From positions 1-41,280 of the forward strand of contig NZ_BCRS01000031.1 in NCBI RefSeq assembly GCF_001552715.1: a stretch of 41,280 nt of DNA, in the 5' to 3' direction. A model generated the notes under the pieces. It did not search any database and was not told the DNA's origin. It saw only the letters and a program-made list of their open reading frames with translations. Below are positions 1 to 8,797 of the stretch, one piece after another. The position numbers were made by a program, and so were the translations under genes. Origin of the DNA: Mycolicibacterium vaccae NBRC 14118 = CIP 105934. GTDB taxonomy: Bacteria; Actinomycetota; Actinomycetes; Mycobacteriales; Mycobacteriaceae. Position 1 is the first letter of the stretch. Each line of letters opens with the position of its first letter.

Positions 1-1092
1 CGCGCGGTGCAGTCCGAGCCGCAACCCGACCCCGCCGACCTGGCGCGCCAGGCCGAGCGGCTGCTCGGCGAGCTGCCCGCGGGCCTGGAGGAGCCACGTG
101 CCATGTTCATCGGGTCCCACCTCCGGGCGCTGGCCTGCGCGGGACGCAAGTTCGCCGGCGAGCAGGTCGGGTTCGTCGACGAGGTGGAGGCCTACTTCGA
201 CGTCCGGATCAGCAAAGGCGACCCGGACCGGTACCGGGAGGCGCACGCGGCGCTCGACGACGCGCTCGGCGGGACCGGGCCGCTGGCCGACCGCATCCAG
301 GCCTACCGGGCGGCCGAGGAGATCCCGCCCGAGCGCCTGGAGGAGGCGATCCATGCGTTCTCCAGCGCGCTGCGCGACCGCGTCCGCGCCACGTTCCCGC
401 TGCCCGCGCGCGAGACCATCACCTATGAAGTCGTCACCGACAAGCCGTGGTCGGGGTTCAACTACTACAAGGGCGACTACCAGTCGACGGTCGCGGTCAA
501 CGCCGACCTCAAACAGCAGATGTCGAACCTGCCGCGGCTGGTGGCCCACGAGTCCTACCCGGGGCACCACACCGAGCACTGCCGCAAGGAAGAACGGCTG
601 GTGGCCGGTCAAAATCAGGCCGAGCAGACGATCTTCCTGGTCAACACCCCGCAGTGCCTGATGGCCGAGGGGCTGGCCGACCTGGCGCTGTACGCCGCGG
701 TCGGCCCGCAGTGGGGGAGTTGGGCCGCCGAGATCTACGCCGATCTGGGCCTGCGGTTCGACGGGGAGCGGGCGGCGGCGATCTCGGACGCGACCGCCGC
801 GCTGGCCGACGTCCGCCAGGATGCCGCGCTGATGCTGCACGACGAGCACCGCGACGTCGACGACGTCGTCGCGTTCCTCAAACGGTGGCTGCTGGTCAAT
901 GACGAGCGGGCCCGCCAGACGCTGCGGTTCCTGTCCTCCCCGCTGTGGCGGGCCTACACCAGCACCTACGTCGAGGGCTACCGGCTGCTGCGGGGCTGGC
1001 TGGACGCACGGCCCGACGGCGTCAGCCTGACCGAGCGGTTCGGCAGGCTGCTGGACGAGCCGCTGATCCCGTCGTCGTTGCGCGCGGCCTGA
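1..1092 (+). CDS. DUF885 family zinc-peptidase-like protein (5' end outside window)
   Basis: The reading frame is open from the first base, so the true start probably lies upstream; a GTG at 7 is the first possible start inside the window. The visible part is about 361 residues. It carries a thermolysin-like zinc motif, HESYPGHH, near residue 182, followed by an EGLAD segment around residue 220 that matches the EGWA-like third-ligand region of DUF885 proteins. DUF885 members are predicted metallopeptidases of unknown substrate and are usually longer than this, which also argues for a missing N-terminus. No signal peptide can be judged. It ends 18 bases before glyA on the same strand, so the two could be co-transcribed. 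Family call is firm; the biological role is unknown. Confidence 0.75.
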   Translation, partial: RAVQSEPQPDPADLARQAERLLGELPAGLEEPRAMFIGSHLRALACAGRKFAGEQVGFVDEVEAYFDVRISKGDPDRYREAHAALDDALGGTGPLADRIQAYRAAEEIPPERLEEAIHAFSSALRDRVRATFPLPARETITYEVVTDKPWSGFNYYKGDYQSTVAVNADLKQQMSNLPRLVAHESYPGHHTEHCRKEERLVAGQNQAEQTIFLVNTPQCLMAEGLADLALYAAVGPQWGSWAAEIYADLGLRFDGERAAAISDATAALADVRQDAALMLHDEHRDVDDVVAFLKRWLLVNDERARQTLRFLSSPLWRAYTSTYVEGYRLLRGWLDARPDGVSLTERFGRLLDEPLIPSSLRAA

Positions 1093-1110
1093 ACGTTTAG
1101 GCTTCCTGGC

Positions 1111-2586
1111 ATGACTTCTTCGTCGCCGTCAGGTCTGGGTGCCGAGTACGCCGCCGACGCCAGTGAGGCCTACCGGGCCGCGCTGCGCGTCATCGAGAGC
1201 GTCGAGCCCCGCGTCGCCGATGCCACTCGTAAAGAGCTTGCCGACCAAAGGGATTCGCTCAAGCTGATCGCCAGCGAGAACTACGCCTCCCCGGCGGTGC
1301 TGCTGACCATGGGCACCTGGTTCTCCGACAAGTACGCCGAGGGCACCGTCGGGCACCGGTTCTACGCGGCCTGCCAGAACGTCGACACCGTCGAGGCGCT
1401 GGCCGCCGAGCACGCCCGCGAACTGTTCGGCGCGCCCTACGCCTACGCCCAGCCGCACTCCGGCATCGACGCCAACCTGGTCGCCTACTGGGCCATCCTG
1501 GCCACCCGCATTGAAGGTCCAGGATTGGCGGAGCTGGGTGCCAAGCACGTCAACGACCTGTCCGAGGCGGACTGGGAGTCGCTGCGGGCCAAGCTCGGCA
1601 ACCAGCGTCTGCTGGGCATGTCGCTGGACACCGGCGGGCATCTGACCCACGGCTTCCGGCCCAACATCTCCGGCAAGATGTTCCACCAGCGCCAGTACGG
1701 CACGGATCCGGTCACCGGGTTCATCGACTACGACGTCGTCGCCGCGGCGGCCCGCGAGTTCAAGCCGCTGGTCCTGGTCGCCGGCTACTCGGCGTACCCG
1801 CGCCGGATCAACTTCGCCAAGATGCGCGAGATCGCCGACGAGGTCGGCGCCACGCTGATGGTGGACATGGCGCACTTCGCGGGCCTGGTGGCCGGCAAGG
1901 TGTTCACCGGTGACGAGGACCCGGTGCCGCACGCGCACATCACGACCACCACCACGCACAAGTCGCTGCGCGGCCCGCGCGGCGGCCTGGTGCTGGCCAC
2001 CGAGGAGTACGCGCCCGCGGTCGACAAGGGCTGCCCGATGGTGCTCGGCGGTCCGCTGTCGCACGTGATGGCGGCCAAGGCCGTCGCGTTGGCCGAGGCG
2101 CGGCAGCCGGCGTTCCGCGAGTACGCGCAGGACGTCGCCGACAACGCGCAGGCGCTGGCCGAGGGCCTGCTCAAGCGGGACGCCGGGCTGGTCACCGGCG
2201 GCACCGACAACCACCTCGTGCTGCTCGACGTGACCTCGTTCGGGCTCACCGGGCGGCAGGCCGAGTCGGCGCTGCTGGACGCCGGCATCGTCACCAACCG
2301 CAACGCGATCCCGGCCGACCCGAACGGCGCCTGGTACACCAGCGGTATCCGGTTCGGCTCCCCGGCGTTGACCACCCGCGGGTTCGGCGCCGACGACTTC
2401 GACCGCGTCGCCGAGCTCGTGGTCGACGTGCTGAACAACACCCAGCCCGCCGCAGGCCCGAACGGCCCGGCCGGATCGACTTCGAAAGCCAAGTACACGC
2501 TGGCCGACGGCACCGCCGAGCGGGTGCGCGCCGCGTCCGCCGAGCTGCTCGACGCCAATCCGCTGTACCCGGGCCTCACGCTCTGA
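1111..2586 (+). CDS. glyA: serine hydroxymethyltransferase, long form
   Basis: PLP-dependent enzyme that interconverts serine plus tetrahydrofolate with glycine plus methylene-tetrahydrofolate in the cytosol, feeding one-carbon metabolism. The Schiff-base lysine is K284 in [15 protein letters not shown]. Other family landmarks are LIASENYAS near residue 50, [13 protein letters not shown] near 250 and the C-terminal [17 protein letters not shown]. At 491 residues it is about 65 longer than E. coli GlyA or M. tuberculosis GlyA1 (about 426). The extra length comes from an N-terminal extension, an insertion around residues 130-165 and a C-terminal tail. The [15 protein letters not shown] context resembles the long SHMT of chlamydiae and some actinobacteria rather than the usual mycobacterial GlyA1. 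The locus (before desA2 and phoH2) is the standard mycobacterial glyA position. Confidence 0.95.
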   Translation: MTSSSPSGLGAEYAADASEAYRAALRVIESVEPRVADATRKELADQRDSLKLIASENYASPAVLLTMGTWFSDKYAEGTVGHRFYAACQNVDTVEALAAEHARELFGAPYAYAQPHSGIDANLVAYWAILATRIEGPGLAELGAKHVNDLSEADWESLRAKLGNQRLLGMSLDTGGHLTHGFRPNISGKMFHQRQYGTDPVTGFIDYDVVAAAAREFKPLVLVAGYSAYPRRINFAKMREIADEVGATLMVDMAHFAGLVAGKVFTGDEDPVPHAHITTTTTHKSLRGPRGGLVLATEEYAPAVDKGCPMVLGGPLSHVMAAKAVALAEARQPAFREYAQDVADNAQALAEGLLKRDAGLVTGGTDNHLVLLDVTSFGLTGRQAESALLDAGIVTNRNAIPADPNGAWYTSGIRFGSPALTTRGFGADDFDRVAELVVDVLNNTQPAAGPNGPAGSTSKAKYTLADGTAERVRAASAELLDANPLYPGLTL

Positions 2587-2598
2587 CGCGCTGATCCC

Positions 2599-2659
2599 GC
2601 CGAAATCGCATTCCGTGCGGCCCGTCGACGTGATCGGCCGCGTGGAATGCGGTTTCGGC
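2599..2659. terminator. 24-bp-stem intergenic hairpin after glyA
   Basis: Left arm 2599-2622 and right arm 2636-2659 are inverted repeats matching at 21 of 24 positions. The three differences all give G-U pairs in RNA, so the stem pairs completely, around a 13-nt loop (2623-2635). It begins 12 bases after the glyA stop. It could be the glyA terminator; no U-tract follows, which is common in mycobacteria. The arms are long enough that a dispersed REP-like palindrome is an alternative. Confidence 0.6.
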
Positions 2660-2713
2660 CGACACCCGGTGCGGAATTTTACGATCCCCACAGAATTGAG
2701 TTAATGTAACCGC

Positions 2714-3541
2714 ATGGCACAGAAACCTGTCGCTAACGCGCTGACGCTGGAACTCGAGCCCGTGGTTCTGGAGGAGCTGCGGCGTCACCTCGATACCGAG
2801 GACGTCTGGTTCGCCCACGACTACGTGCCGTTCGACCAGGGCGAGAACTTCGCCTTCCTGGGTGGCCGGGACTGGGATCCCTCACAGGTCACGCTGCCCA
2901 AGAAGATCACCGACGCGTGCGAGATCCTGCTGATCACCAAGGACAACCTCGCCGGTTACCACCGTGAGCTCGTCGAGCACTTCATCCTCGAGGACAAGTG
3001 GGGCCGCTGGTTGGGCCGCTGGACCGCCGAGGAACACCTGCACGCGATCGCGCTGCGCAACTACCTCGTCGTGACCCGGGAAGTGGACCCGGCCGCCAAC
3101 GAGGACGTCCGCGTCGAGCACGTGATGAAGGGCTACCGGGCCGACACCTACACCCAGATCGAGACGCTGGCGTTCATGGCGCTGTGGGAGCGTGCCCACG
3201 CGGTGTTCTGCCGCAACCTCGCGCAGCAGACCGACGAGCCGGTGCTCAAGGCGCTGGCCGGGCGGATCGCCCAGGACGAGGAGCGCCACGAGCAGTTCTT
3301 CGCCAACCTCGTCGGCCACCTTCTGACCACCGCCAGGGACGAGACGGTCACGGCGATCGCGCGCCGCGCCGCCGCCCTGGACGTCGTCGGCGGGGACATC
3401 GACACCTACGAGGACAAGGTCGCCACCGTGGCCGAGGGCGGGATCTTCGGCCGCGATCAGCTGCGCACGGTGATCGCCGACCGCATCACCGCGTGGGGCC
3501 TGGCCGACGAACCCGAACTCCGGCAGTTCATCAGCTCTTAA
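2714..3541 (+). CDS. desA2: acyl-ACP desaturase DesA2
   Basis: Soluble diiron acyl-[acyl-carrier-protein] desaturase of the plant stearoyl-ACP desaturase family. It inserts a double bond into an ACP-bound acyl chain, and in mycobacteria is tied to mycolic acid and unsaturated fatty acid synthesis. Two diiron motifs are visible: EEHLH at residues 106-110 and DEERHE at 188-193. E159 in WERAH is the likely ligand of the second helix pair. The 275-residue length fits mycobacterial DesA2. It lies between glyA and phoH2 as in M. tuberculosis (Rv1094). The 127-base upstream gap contains the hairpin described above. No strong Shine-Dalgarno precedes the ATG. Confidence 0.93.
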   Translation: MAQKPVANALTLELEPVVLEELRRHLDTEDVWFAHDYVPFDQGENFAFLGGRDWDPSQVTLPKKITDACEILLITKDNLAGYHRELVEHFILEDKWGRWLGRWTAEEHLHAIALRNYLVVTREVDPAANEDVRVEHVMKGYRADTYTQIETLAFMALWERAHAVFCRNLAQQTDEPVLKALAGRIAQDEERHEQFFANLVGHLLTTARDETVTAIARRAAALDVVGGDIDTYEDKVATVAEGGIFGRDQLRTVIADRITAWGLADEPELRQFISS

Positions 3542-3563
3542 CGCACGCGCCGCGCAGACCCGG

Positions 3564-3580
3564 CGCGCCTGCGAGGCGCG
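3564..3580. terminator. short GC-rich hairpin after desA2
   Basis: CGCGCCT (3564-3570) and AGGCGCG (3574-3580) form a perfect 7-bp stem with a 3-nt loop, 22 bases past the desA2 stop. It is plausible as the desA2 terminator, separating it from the phoH2 promoter region. No U-tract is present. Confidence 0.45.
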
Positions 3581-3596
3581 GTCGGCACACCCGGAG

Positions 3597-3652
3597 TAGC
3601 GTCGATTCCGATGGCTAGCGACATGCTCTGCTGTCCGGGCGGTCCCGATTGA
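3597..3652 (+). CDS. leaderless Cys-Cys small ORF upstream of phoH2, with -10 box
   Basis: An ATG at 3611 opens a 13-codon [16 protein letters not shown], stopping with TGA at 3650-3652. Eight bases upstream of the ATG is TAGCGT (3597-3602), a match to the mycobacterial TANNNT -10 box, placed so that transcription would begin at or next to the ATG. That is the layout of a leaderless mRNA. The adjacent cysteines recall the leaderless cysteine-rich leader peptides described in mycobacteria, but here there are only two. The coordinates include the -10 box; the coding part is 3611-3652. It could be a regulatory leader peptide for phoH2 or chance. Confidence 0.4.
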
Positions 3653-3747
3653 AAGGGCCGGCCCCGGCTCTGAGACCGCTTGTGTGTCCACCGAGAAGTT
3701 CGTGTGGGGCCACAGGAACTCGCGCAGCCTCGAGGAGCGCTACGTGA
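3649..3747 (+). CDS. possible phoAT-like small ORF overlapping phoH2
   Basis: A frame open from 3619 to the TGA at 3745-3747 overlaps the proposed phoH2 start codon as GTGA. Possible starts are TTG 3649, which itself overlaps the TGA of the preceding small ORF, or GTG 3682. These give basic peptides of 32 or 21 residues. A small antitoxin gene, phoAT, has been reported immediately upstream of mycobacterial phoH2, and this ORF has the right position. I cannot confirm it by similarity. Confidence 0.25.
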   Translation: MKGPAPALRPLVCPPRSSCGATGTRAASRSAT

Positions 3748-5072
3748 CTCAATCGCTCAACCCTCAGTCCGACCTCCGGACCTATGTGCTCGACACCTCC
3801 GTGCTGCTGTCCGATCCTTGGGCCTGCACGCGGTTCGCCGAGCACGAAGTGGTGGTTCCGCTGGTAGTGATCAGCGAACTGGAAGCCAAACGCCACCACC
3901 ACGAGTTGGGTTGGTTCGCCCGACAGGCATTGCGCATGTTCGACGATCTGCGGCTGGAACACGGGCGGCTCGATCAGCCCATTCCCGTTGGCGCAGAAGG
4001 CGGTACGCTGCACGTCGAGCTCAACCACAGTGACCCGACGGTGTTGCCGGCCGGCTTCCGGACCGACAGCAACGACGCGCGGATCCTGACCGTGGCAGCC
4101 AACCTGGCGGCCGAGGGCAAGCACGTGACGCTGGTGAGCAAGGACATCCCGCTGCGGGTGAAGGCCGGTGCGGTCGGCTTGCTGGCCGACGAGTACCACG
4201 CTCAGGACGTCGTCACCTCCGGGTGGACCGGCATGGCCGAGGTCGAGGTGGCCGGCGACGACGTCGACGCGTTGTTCGCCGACGGCGAGATCGATCTCGA
4301 AGTCACCCGCGACCTGCCGTGCCACACGGGAATCCGCTTGCTCGGCAGCAACTCTCACGCGCTGGGCCGGGTCAACGCCGACAAGAAGGTGCAGCTGGTA
4401 CGTGGTGATCGCGAGGTGTTCGGCCTCCGGGGAAGGTCCGCCGAACAACGCGTCGCCCTCGATCTGCTGCTCGACGAGTCGGTCGGCATCGTGTCCCTCG
4501 GCGGCAAGGCCGGCACCGGGAAGTCGGCGCTGGCCCTGTGCGCGGGCCTGGAGGCGGTGCTGGAACGGCGCACCCAGCGCAAGGTGGTGGTGTTCCGTCC
4601 GCTCTACGCGGTCGGCGGGCAGGAACTCGGGTACCTGCCGGGCAGCGAGAGCGAGAAGATGGGGCCGTGGGCGCAGGCCGTCTTCGACACCCTCGAAGGC
4701 CTCGCCAGCCCGGCCGTGCTGGAGGAGGTGCTGTCGCGGGGCATGCTCGAGGTGCTGCCGCTGACCCACATCCGTGGTCGTTCGCTGCACGACTCGTTCG
4801 TGATCGTCGACGAGGCGCAGTCGCTGGAGCGCAACGTGTTGCTGACCGTGCTGTCGCGGCTCGGGGCGGGATCACGCGTGGTGCTGACCCACGATGTGGC
4901 ACAACGGGACAACCTGCGCGTCGGCCGCCACGACGGCGTCGCCGCGGTGATCGAGAAGCTCAAGGGCCATCCGCTGTTCGCCCACATCACGCTGCTGCGC
5001 AGCGAACGGTCACCGATCGCGGCGCTGGTCACCGAGATGCTGGAGGAGATCAGTCCCGGCGCCCTGCCGTGA
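3744..5072 (+). CDS. phoH2: PhoH2: PIN-domain RNase fused to PhoH ATPase/helicase
   Basis: Two-domain cytosolic protein. The N-terminal PIN nuclease has its first acidic residue D17 in YVLDTSVLL and the conserved SELEAK near residue 47. The C-terminal PhoH ATPase has Walker [10 protein letters not shown] at about 253-261 and Walker B VIVDEAQ with D356/E357. Mycobacterial PhoH2 (Rv1095) is described as an RNA helicase and sequence-specific RNase. I chose GTG 3744 (442 residues) because GAGGAG lies six bases upstream and because the start overlaps a small ORF as GTGA. An in-frame GTG at 3684 would add 20 residues with no visible homology to the family. The TGA overlaps the start of the downstream deacetylase (GTGA), so the two are probably translationally coupled. 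Confidence 0.93.
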   Translation: MTQSLNPQSDLRTYVLDTSVLLSDPWACTRFAEHEVVVPLVVISELEAKRHHHELGWFARQALRMFDDLRLEHGRLDQPIPVGAEGGTLHVELNHSDPTVLPAGFRTDSNDARILTVAANLAAEGKHVTLVSKDIPLRVKAGAVGLLADEYHAQDVVTSGWTGMAEVEVAGDDVDALFADGEIDLEVTRDLPCHTGIRLLGSNSHALGRVNADKKVQLVRGDREVFGLRGRSAEQRVALDLLLDESVGIVSLGGKAGTGKSALALCAGLEAVLERRTQRKVVVFRPLYAVGGQELGYLPGSESEKMGPWAQAVFDTLEGLASPAVLEEVLSRGMLEVLPLTHIRGRSLHDSFVIVDEAQSLERNVLLTVLSRLGAGSRVVLTHDVAQRDNLRVGRHDGVAAVIEKLKGHPLFAHITLLRSERSPIAALVTEMLEEISPGALP

Positions 5073-5857
5073 CCGTGACGGGCGGATCCGGCGCGCAATG
5101 CGACACCCACGGTGCTCGGGCGCGCCGGATTCACTCGGCGATCGGGTGGGTAGCGGCGCTGATGCTGGCGGCCGTGGTCGTGGCCCCGACCGCATCGGCC
5201 GACGTTGTGGACTGCTCCCGGGTCAAGTGCGTGGCCCTGACGTTCGACGACGGGCCCGGGCCGTTCACCGACCGGCTGCTGCACACCCTGCGGGACAACG
5301 ACGCTCGCGCGACGTTCTTCCTGATCGGCGACAGGGTGGCCGCCGACCCGGCCGCGGCCCGGCGCATCGCCGACGCCGGCATGGAGATCGGCAACCACAC
5401 CTGGCAGCATCCCGACATGACGACCCTGCCGCCCGCGCAGGTTGCTGAGCAGTTCAGCCGTGCCACCGCCGCCCTGCAGGCCGCGACCGGCCGCACACCC
5501 ACGTTGGCGCGCACCGGTTTCGGCGCCGTCGACGACGCCGTGCTCGCCGAGGCGCGACGTCAGGGTCTGGCCGTGATCAACTGGGACGTGGTGCCGCTGG
5601 ACTGGCAGCACGCCGGCGACACCGCGGCCACCCGCGCAGTGCTGATGAGCCACGTCCGGCCGGGCTCGGTGGTGCTGCTGCACGACACGTTCGCCTCGAC
5701 GGTCGACCTGATGGCCGAGTTCATCCCCGTGCTCAGCGCGAACGGCTACCACCTGGTGACCGTCTCGGAGCTGCTGGGTCCGCGTGCGCCGGGAAGCCTG
5801 TACGGCGGCCGCGACAACGGGCCGCCGGCCTACGATCTGGCCGAACCCGCCCGCTGA
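5069..5857 (+). CDS. secreted polysaccharide deacetylase (NodB domain)
   Basis: Predicted exported carbohydrate esterase family 4 enzyme, likely acting on peptidoglycan or another cell-envelope glycan; it corresponds by position to Rv1096. A basic n-region and hydrophobic stretch end in an APTASA-type signal peptidase site near residue 46. NodB motif 1 is TFDDGPG (D60, D61) and motif 2 is NHTWQH (metal ligands H110, H114). Later motifs include NWDVVPLDW and VVLLHDT. Motif 3, normally RPPYG, reads ARTGFG here, keeping the arginine but losing the PPY. The GTG start at 5069 overlaps the phoH2 stop by four bases. Length is 262 residues, normal for the family. Its stop is seven bases from the convergent small gene. 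Confidence 0.85.
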   Translation: MTVTGGSGAQCDTHGARARRIHSAIGWVAALMLAAVVVAPTASADVVDCSRVKCVALTFDDGPGPFTDRLLHTLRDNDARATFFLIGDRVAADPAAARRIADAGMEIGNHTWQHPDMTTLPPAQVAEQFSRATAALQAATGRTPTLARTGFGAVDDAVLAEARRQGLAVINWDVVPLDWQHAGDTAATRAVLMSHVRPGSVVLLHDTFASTVDLMAEFIPVLSANGYHLVTVSELLGPRAPGSLYGGRDNGPPAYDLAEPAR

Positions 5858-5864
5858 TACCGGC

Positions 5865-6128
5865 TCAGCGCTGTCGGCGTCCCTCGACCAGGAACCATCC
5901 CGCCGCGGCTGCGCCGGACATCGCCAGCACCCGATCCGCACCGCCGCCGCGTCTGGCTCGCGAGAGGTCGACCAGTGACGCCAGCCCCAGCACCACGGCA
6001 CCGGTCCGCAACGCGGGCTGGCTGGTGGCCGTGGTGACCAGGGTGGTCGAGGACGGGGTGATTGCGGCTTCGGGCTGAGCGGACACCGCGCCTCCTGATT
6101 CCTGCCTGGGGGAGGAGCCCGCCGTCAC
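5865..6128 (-). CDS. small hypothetical membrane protein
   Basis: An 87-residue protein from a GTG at 6128. It has a Ser/Thr/Ala-rich N-terminus, two moderately hydrophobic stretches (about residues 42-55 and 66-80) separated by a basic DLSRARRGGG loop, and a C-terminal EGRRQR. This charge pattern suggests a small helical-hairpin membrane protein. It sits between the deacetylase and fumC, where M. tuberculosis has Rv1097c, but I cannot show they are related. Its position on the fumC strand, 100 bases downstream of fumC, is compatible with a genuine gene. No domain recognised. Confidence 0.5.
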   Translation of the reverse strand: MTAGSSPRQESGGAVSAQPEAAITPSSTTLVTTATSQPALRTGAVVLGLASLVDLSRARRGGGADRVLAMSGAAAAGWFLVEGRRQR

Positions 6129-6178
6129 GCCGAGGACGCGGCGGCGAGCCCAATGCTCCCTAGATCTTGTGCCTGTCT

Positions 6179-6191
6179 TGACGATTCGTCA
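6179..6191. terminator. 13-nt perfect dyad downstream of fumC
   Basis: TGACGA-T-TCGTCA is a perfect inverted repeat, 37 bases past the fumC stop and upstream of the 87-residue ORF. It could be a weak fumC terminator or a protein-binding site for the small downstream gene. The evidence is only the symmetry. Confidence 0.3.
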
Positions 6192-6228
6192 GGCGAATGG
6201 CAGATCTCGGGGGCAGGAATTCGGACGG

Positions 6229-7644
6229 TCAGTTTCCGTCGCGGACCTTGGCCATGGCCAGCACGTCGAGGCGGCGGTCCAATTCCTCCTCGGACAGCTT
6301 GTCGCCGATCAGGCCGCGGTCGATGACCGTCTGGCGGATCGTCTTCTTCTCGGCGAGTGCCTGCTTGGCGACCTTGGCCGCTTCCTCGTAGCCGATCGCC
6401 GAGTTCAGCGGCGTCACGATCGACGGCGACGACTCGGCCAGCTCACGCAGCCGGTCCTCGTTGGCGACCAGGCCGTCGATGCACTTCTCGGCGAACAGCC
6501 GGGAGGAGTTGGCCAGCAGCGTGAACGACTCCAGCACGTTGCGGGCCATCATCGGGATGTAGACGTTGAGTTCAAAAGCTCCGGAGGCGCCACCAATAGT
6601 GACGGCCGCGTCGTTGCCGATGACCTGGGCGGCCACCTGCGTGACGGCCTCAGGGATGACGGGGTTGACCTTGCCCGGCATGATCGAGCTGCCCGGCTGC
6701 AGGTCGGGCAGTTGCAGCTCGCCCAGACCGGTCAGCGGGCCCGAGCCCATCCAGCGGATGTCGTTGGCGATCTTGGTCAGCGACACCGCGATCGTCTTGA
6801 GCGCACCGGACGCCTCGACCAGCCCGTCGCGCGCGGCCTGCGCCTCGAAATTGTCGACTGCAGGCCGCAACTCGGCGATGCCGGTCTGGTCGACGAGCAC
6901 CTCGACCACCTTGGGGCCGAACCCGTCGGGGGCGTTGAGCCCGGTGCCCACCGCGGTGCCGCCGATCGCCAGCTCGCCGAGGCGGGGCAGGCATGCGCGC
7001 ACCCGTTCGATGCCGGCCTCGACCTGGCGGGCGTAGCCGCCGAACTCCTGGCCAAGCGTCACCGGCACCGCGTCCATCAGGTGGGTGCGGCCGGACTTCA
7101 CCGTGGTGCGCCACTGCCGGGCCTTGGCGGCCAGCGACTCGTGCAGCACCTCGAGTGCGGGGATCAGATGGCGCACAGCGGCTTCGGTCGCCGCGATGTG
7201 GGTGGCGGTCGGGAACGTGTCATTGGAGCTCTGCGACATGTTCACGTCGTCGTTCGGGTGCACGGTGACCCCGTTGGCGGCGCAGATCGAGGCGATGACC
7301 TCGTTGGCGTTCATGTTGGAGCTGGTGCCCGAGCCGGTCTGGAACACGTCGATCGGGAACTGGTCGTCGTGGCGGCCGTCGGCGATCTCGGCCGCGGCGG
7401 CGATGATCGCGTCGGCCTTTTCCGGGGCCAGCAGCCCGAGATCCTTGTTCACCTGGGCACACGCGCCCTTGAGCAGCCCGAGTGCGCGGATCTGCGTGCG
7501 CTCCAGCGGGCGGAACGAGATCGGGAAGTTCTCCACCGCGCGCTGGGTCTGGGCGCGCCACAGCGCGTTCTTGGGCACCCGGACCTCGCCCATGGTGTCG
7601 TGCTCGATGCGGTACTCGGTGGCGTCGACAGCGCTGTCGGTCAT
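6229..7644 (-). CDS. fumC: class II fumarate hydratase
   Basis: Iron-independent fumarase of the TCA cycle, converting fumarate and water to malate; a homotetramer of the aspartase/fumarase superfamily. The superfamily signature [11 protein letters not shown] lies near residues 318-328. [16 protein letters not shown] (about 101-116) and SGRTHLMDA (about 188) form the other parts of the composite active site, and the MSQSSND segment is intact. Length 471 matches the family and Rv1098c. AGGAAG stands upstream of the ATG. It follows glpX by 37 bases on the same strand, forming the usual mycobacterial glpX-fumC pair. Confidence 0.96.
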   Translation of the reverse strand: MTDSAVDATEYRIEHDTMGEVRVPKNALWRAQTQRAVENFPISFRPLERTQIRALGLLKGACAQVNKDLGLLAPEKADAIIAAAAEIADGRHDDQFPIDVFQTGSGTSSNMNANEVIASICAANGVTVHPNDDVNMSQSSNDTFPTATHIAATEAAVRHLIPALEVLHESLAAKARQWRTTVKSGRTHLMDAVPVTLGQEFGGYARQVEAGIERVRACLPRLGELAIGGTAVGTGLNAPDGFGPKVVEVLVDQTGIAELRPAVDNFEAQAARDGLVEASGALKTIAVSLTKIANDIRWMGSGPLTGLGELQLPDLQPGSSIMPGKVNPVIPEAVTQVAAQVIGNDAAVTIGGASGAFELNVYIPMMARNVLESFTLLANSSRLFAEKCIDGLVANEDRLRELAESSPSIVTPLNSAIGYEEAAKVAKQALAEKKTIRQTVIDRGLIGDKLSEEELDRRLDVLAMAKVRDGN

Positions 7645-7681
7645 GTGGCTTCCTGTTCGTCTCGGTATGGAGGATTCGGGC

Positions 7682-8743
7682 TTAGGGCAAGGGGTAGGCG
7701 GCGGTGTTGTCGCCGGTGAAGTTCACGGCCGAGTACTCGTTGAGCTTGGTCAGCCGGTGGTAGCCCTCGATCATCCGGACGGTGCCGGACTTGGACCGCA
7801 TCACGATGGACTGCGTGGTGCAGCCGCCGCCGAAGTAGCGCACACCCTTGAGCAGGTCACCGTCGGTGACGCCGGTGGCGCAGAAGAAGACGTTCTCCCC
7901 GGCGACCAGATCCTTGGTGTTCAGCACGCGGTCCAGGTCGTAACCGCGGTCGATGGCGCGCTGGCGTTCGTCGTCGTCGGTGGGCGCCAGGGTGGCCTGG
8001 ATCTCGCCGCCCATGCACCGGATGGCCGCCGCGGCGATGATGCCCTCGGGGGTGCCGCCGATGCCGACGAGCAGGTCGGTGCCCGACTCGGGCCGGCACG
8101 CCGAGATCGCGCCCGCGACGTCGCCGTCGGAGATCAGCCGGATCCGGGCGCCGGCGGCGCGCACCTCTTCCATCAGCTTGCTGTGGCGGGGCCGGTCCAG
8201 GATGCACACGGTCACGTCGGAGACCGAGGCCTTGCGGACCTTCGCGATGCGCTGGATGTTGGCGGCGATCGGCGAGGTGATGTCGATGAAGTCCGCGACG
8301 TCGGGTCCGCCGGCGATCTTGTTCATGTAGAACACTGCCGACGGGTCGAACATCGCGCCGCGCTCGGCGACCGCGAGCACCGAGATCGCGTTCGGCATGC
8401 CCTTGCTCATCAGCGTGGTGCCGTCGACCGGGTCGACCGCGAAATCGCAGTCCGGCCCGTCGCCGTTGCCGACCTCCTCGCCGTTGTAGAGCATCGGCGC
8501 GTTGTCCTTCTCGCCCTCGCCGATGACCACGACGCCGCGCATGGAGACCGAATTCACCAATTGGCGCATCGCGTCGACAGCCGCGCCGTCGCCGCCTTCC
8601 TTGTCGCCGCGGCCGACCCAGCGGCCCGCCGCCATCGCGCCCGCCTCGGTGACCCGTACCAGCTCAAGGGCAAGATTTCGGTCCGGCGCTTCACGTCGAG
8701 AGGTCGATGAGCCGCCTGCGCGAAGAGCATCCGGAGTAGTCAT
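7682..8743 (-). CDS. glpX: class II fructose-1,6-bisphosphatase
   Basis: Gluconeogenic phosphatase that hydrolyses fructose-1,6-bisphosphate to fructose-6-phosphate, the sole FBPase type in many mycobacteria (Rv1099c). Metal-binding motifs are GEGEKD (75-80) and DPVDGTT (104-110). Later conserved blocks include [10 protein letters not shown] and [13 protein letters not shown]. Length 353 is normal, with a slightly extended N-terminus. Transcribed before fumC in the same direction, and divergently from the DUF4245 gene across a 54-base gap. Confidence 0.96.
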   Translation of the reverse strand: MTTPDALRAGGSSTSRREAPDRNLALELVRVTEAGAMAAGRWVGRGDKEGGDGAAVDAMRQLVNSVSMRGVVVIGEGEKDNAPMLYNGEEVGNGDGPDCDFAVDPVDGTTLMSKGMPNAISVLAVAERGAMFDPSAVFYMNKIAGGPDVADFIDITSPIAANIQRIAKVRKASVSDVTVCILDRPRHSKLMEEVRAAGARIRLISDGDVAGAISACRPESGTDLLVGIGGTPEGIIAAAAIRCMGGEIQATLAPTDDDERQRAIDRGYDLDRVLNTKDLVAGENVFFCATGVTDGDLLKGVRYFGGGCTTQSIVMRSKSGTVRMIEGYHRLTKLNEYSAVNFTGDNTAAYPLP

Positions 8744-8797
8744 GGCCAGATTGTCCCATTAGCAGGTTGCCAATTGAGAGCTGGGATACTGGCGGGC

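Noticed and set aside
1129..2691. Long antisense reading frame of 520 codons over glyA
   Set aside because: It is a composition shadow of a GC-rich gene: Arg/Gly/Val-rich, no domain, and glyA on the plus strand is unmistakable. The same applies to long antisense frames over fumC, the dehydratase and the GGDEF-EAL gene.
3684..3743. Upstream GTG start for phoH2
   Set aside because: The extra 20 residues have no family similarity and no Shine-Dalgarno, while GTG 3744 has GAGGAG six bases upstream and a GTGA overlap.
6169..7719. Plus-strand frame of 516 codons antisense to fumC
   Set aside because: Low-complexity Arg/Leu/Gly/His-rich translation typical of a complement shadow; fumC is certain.
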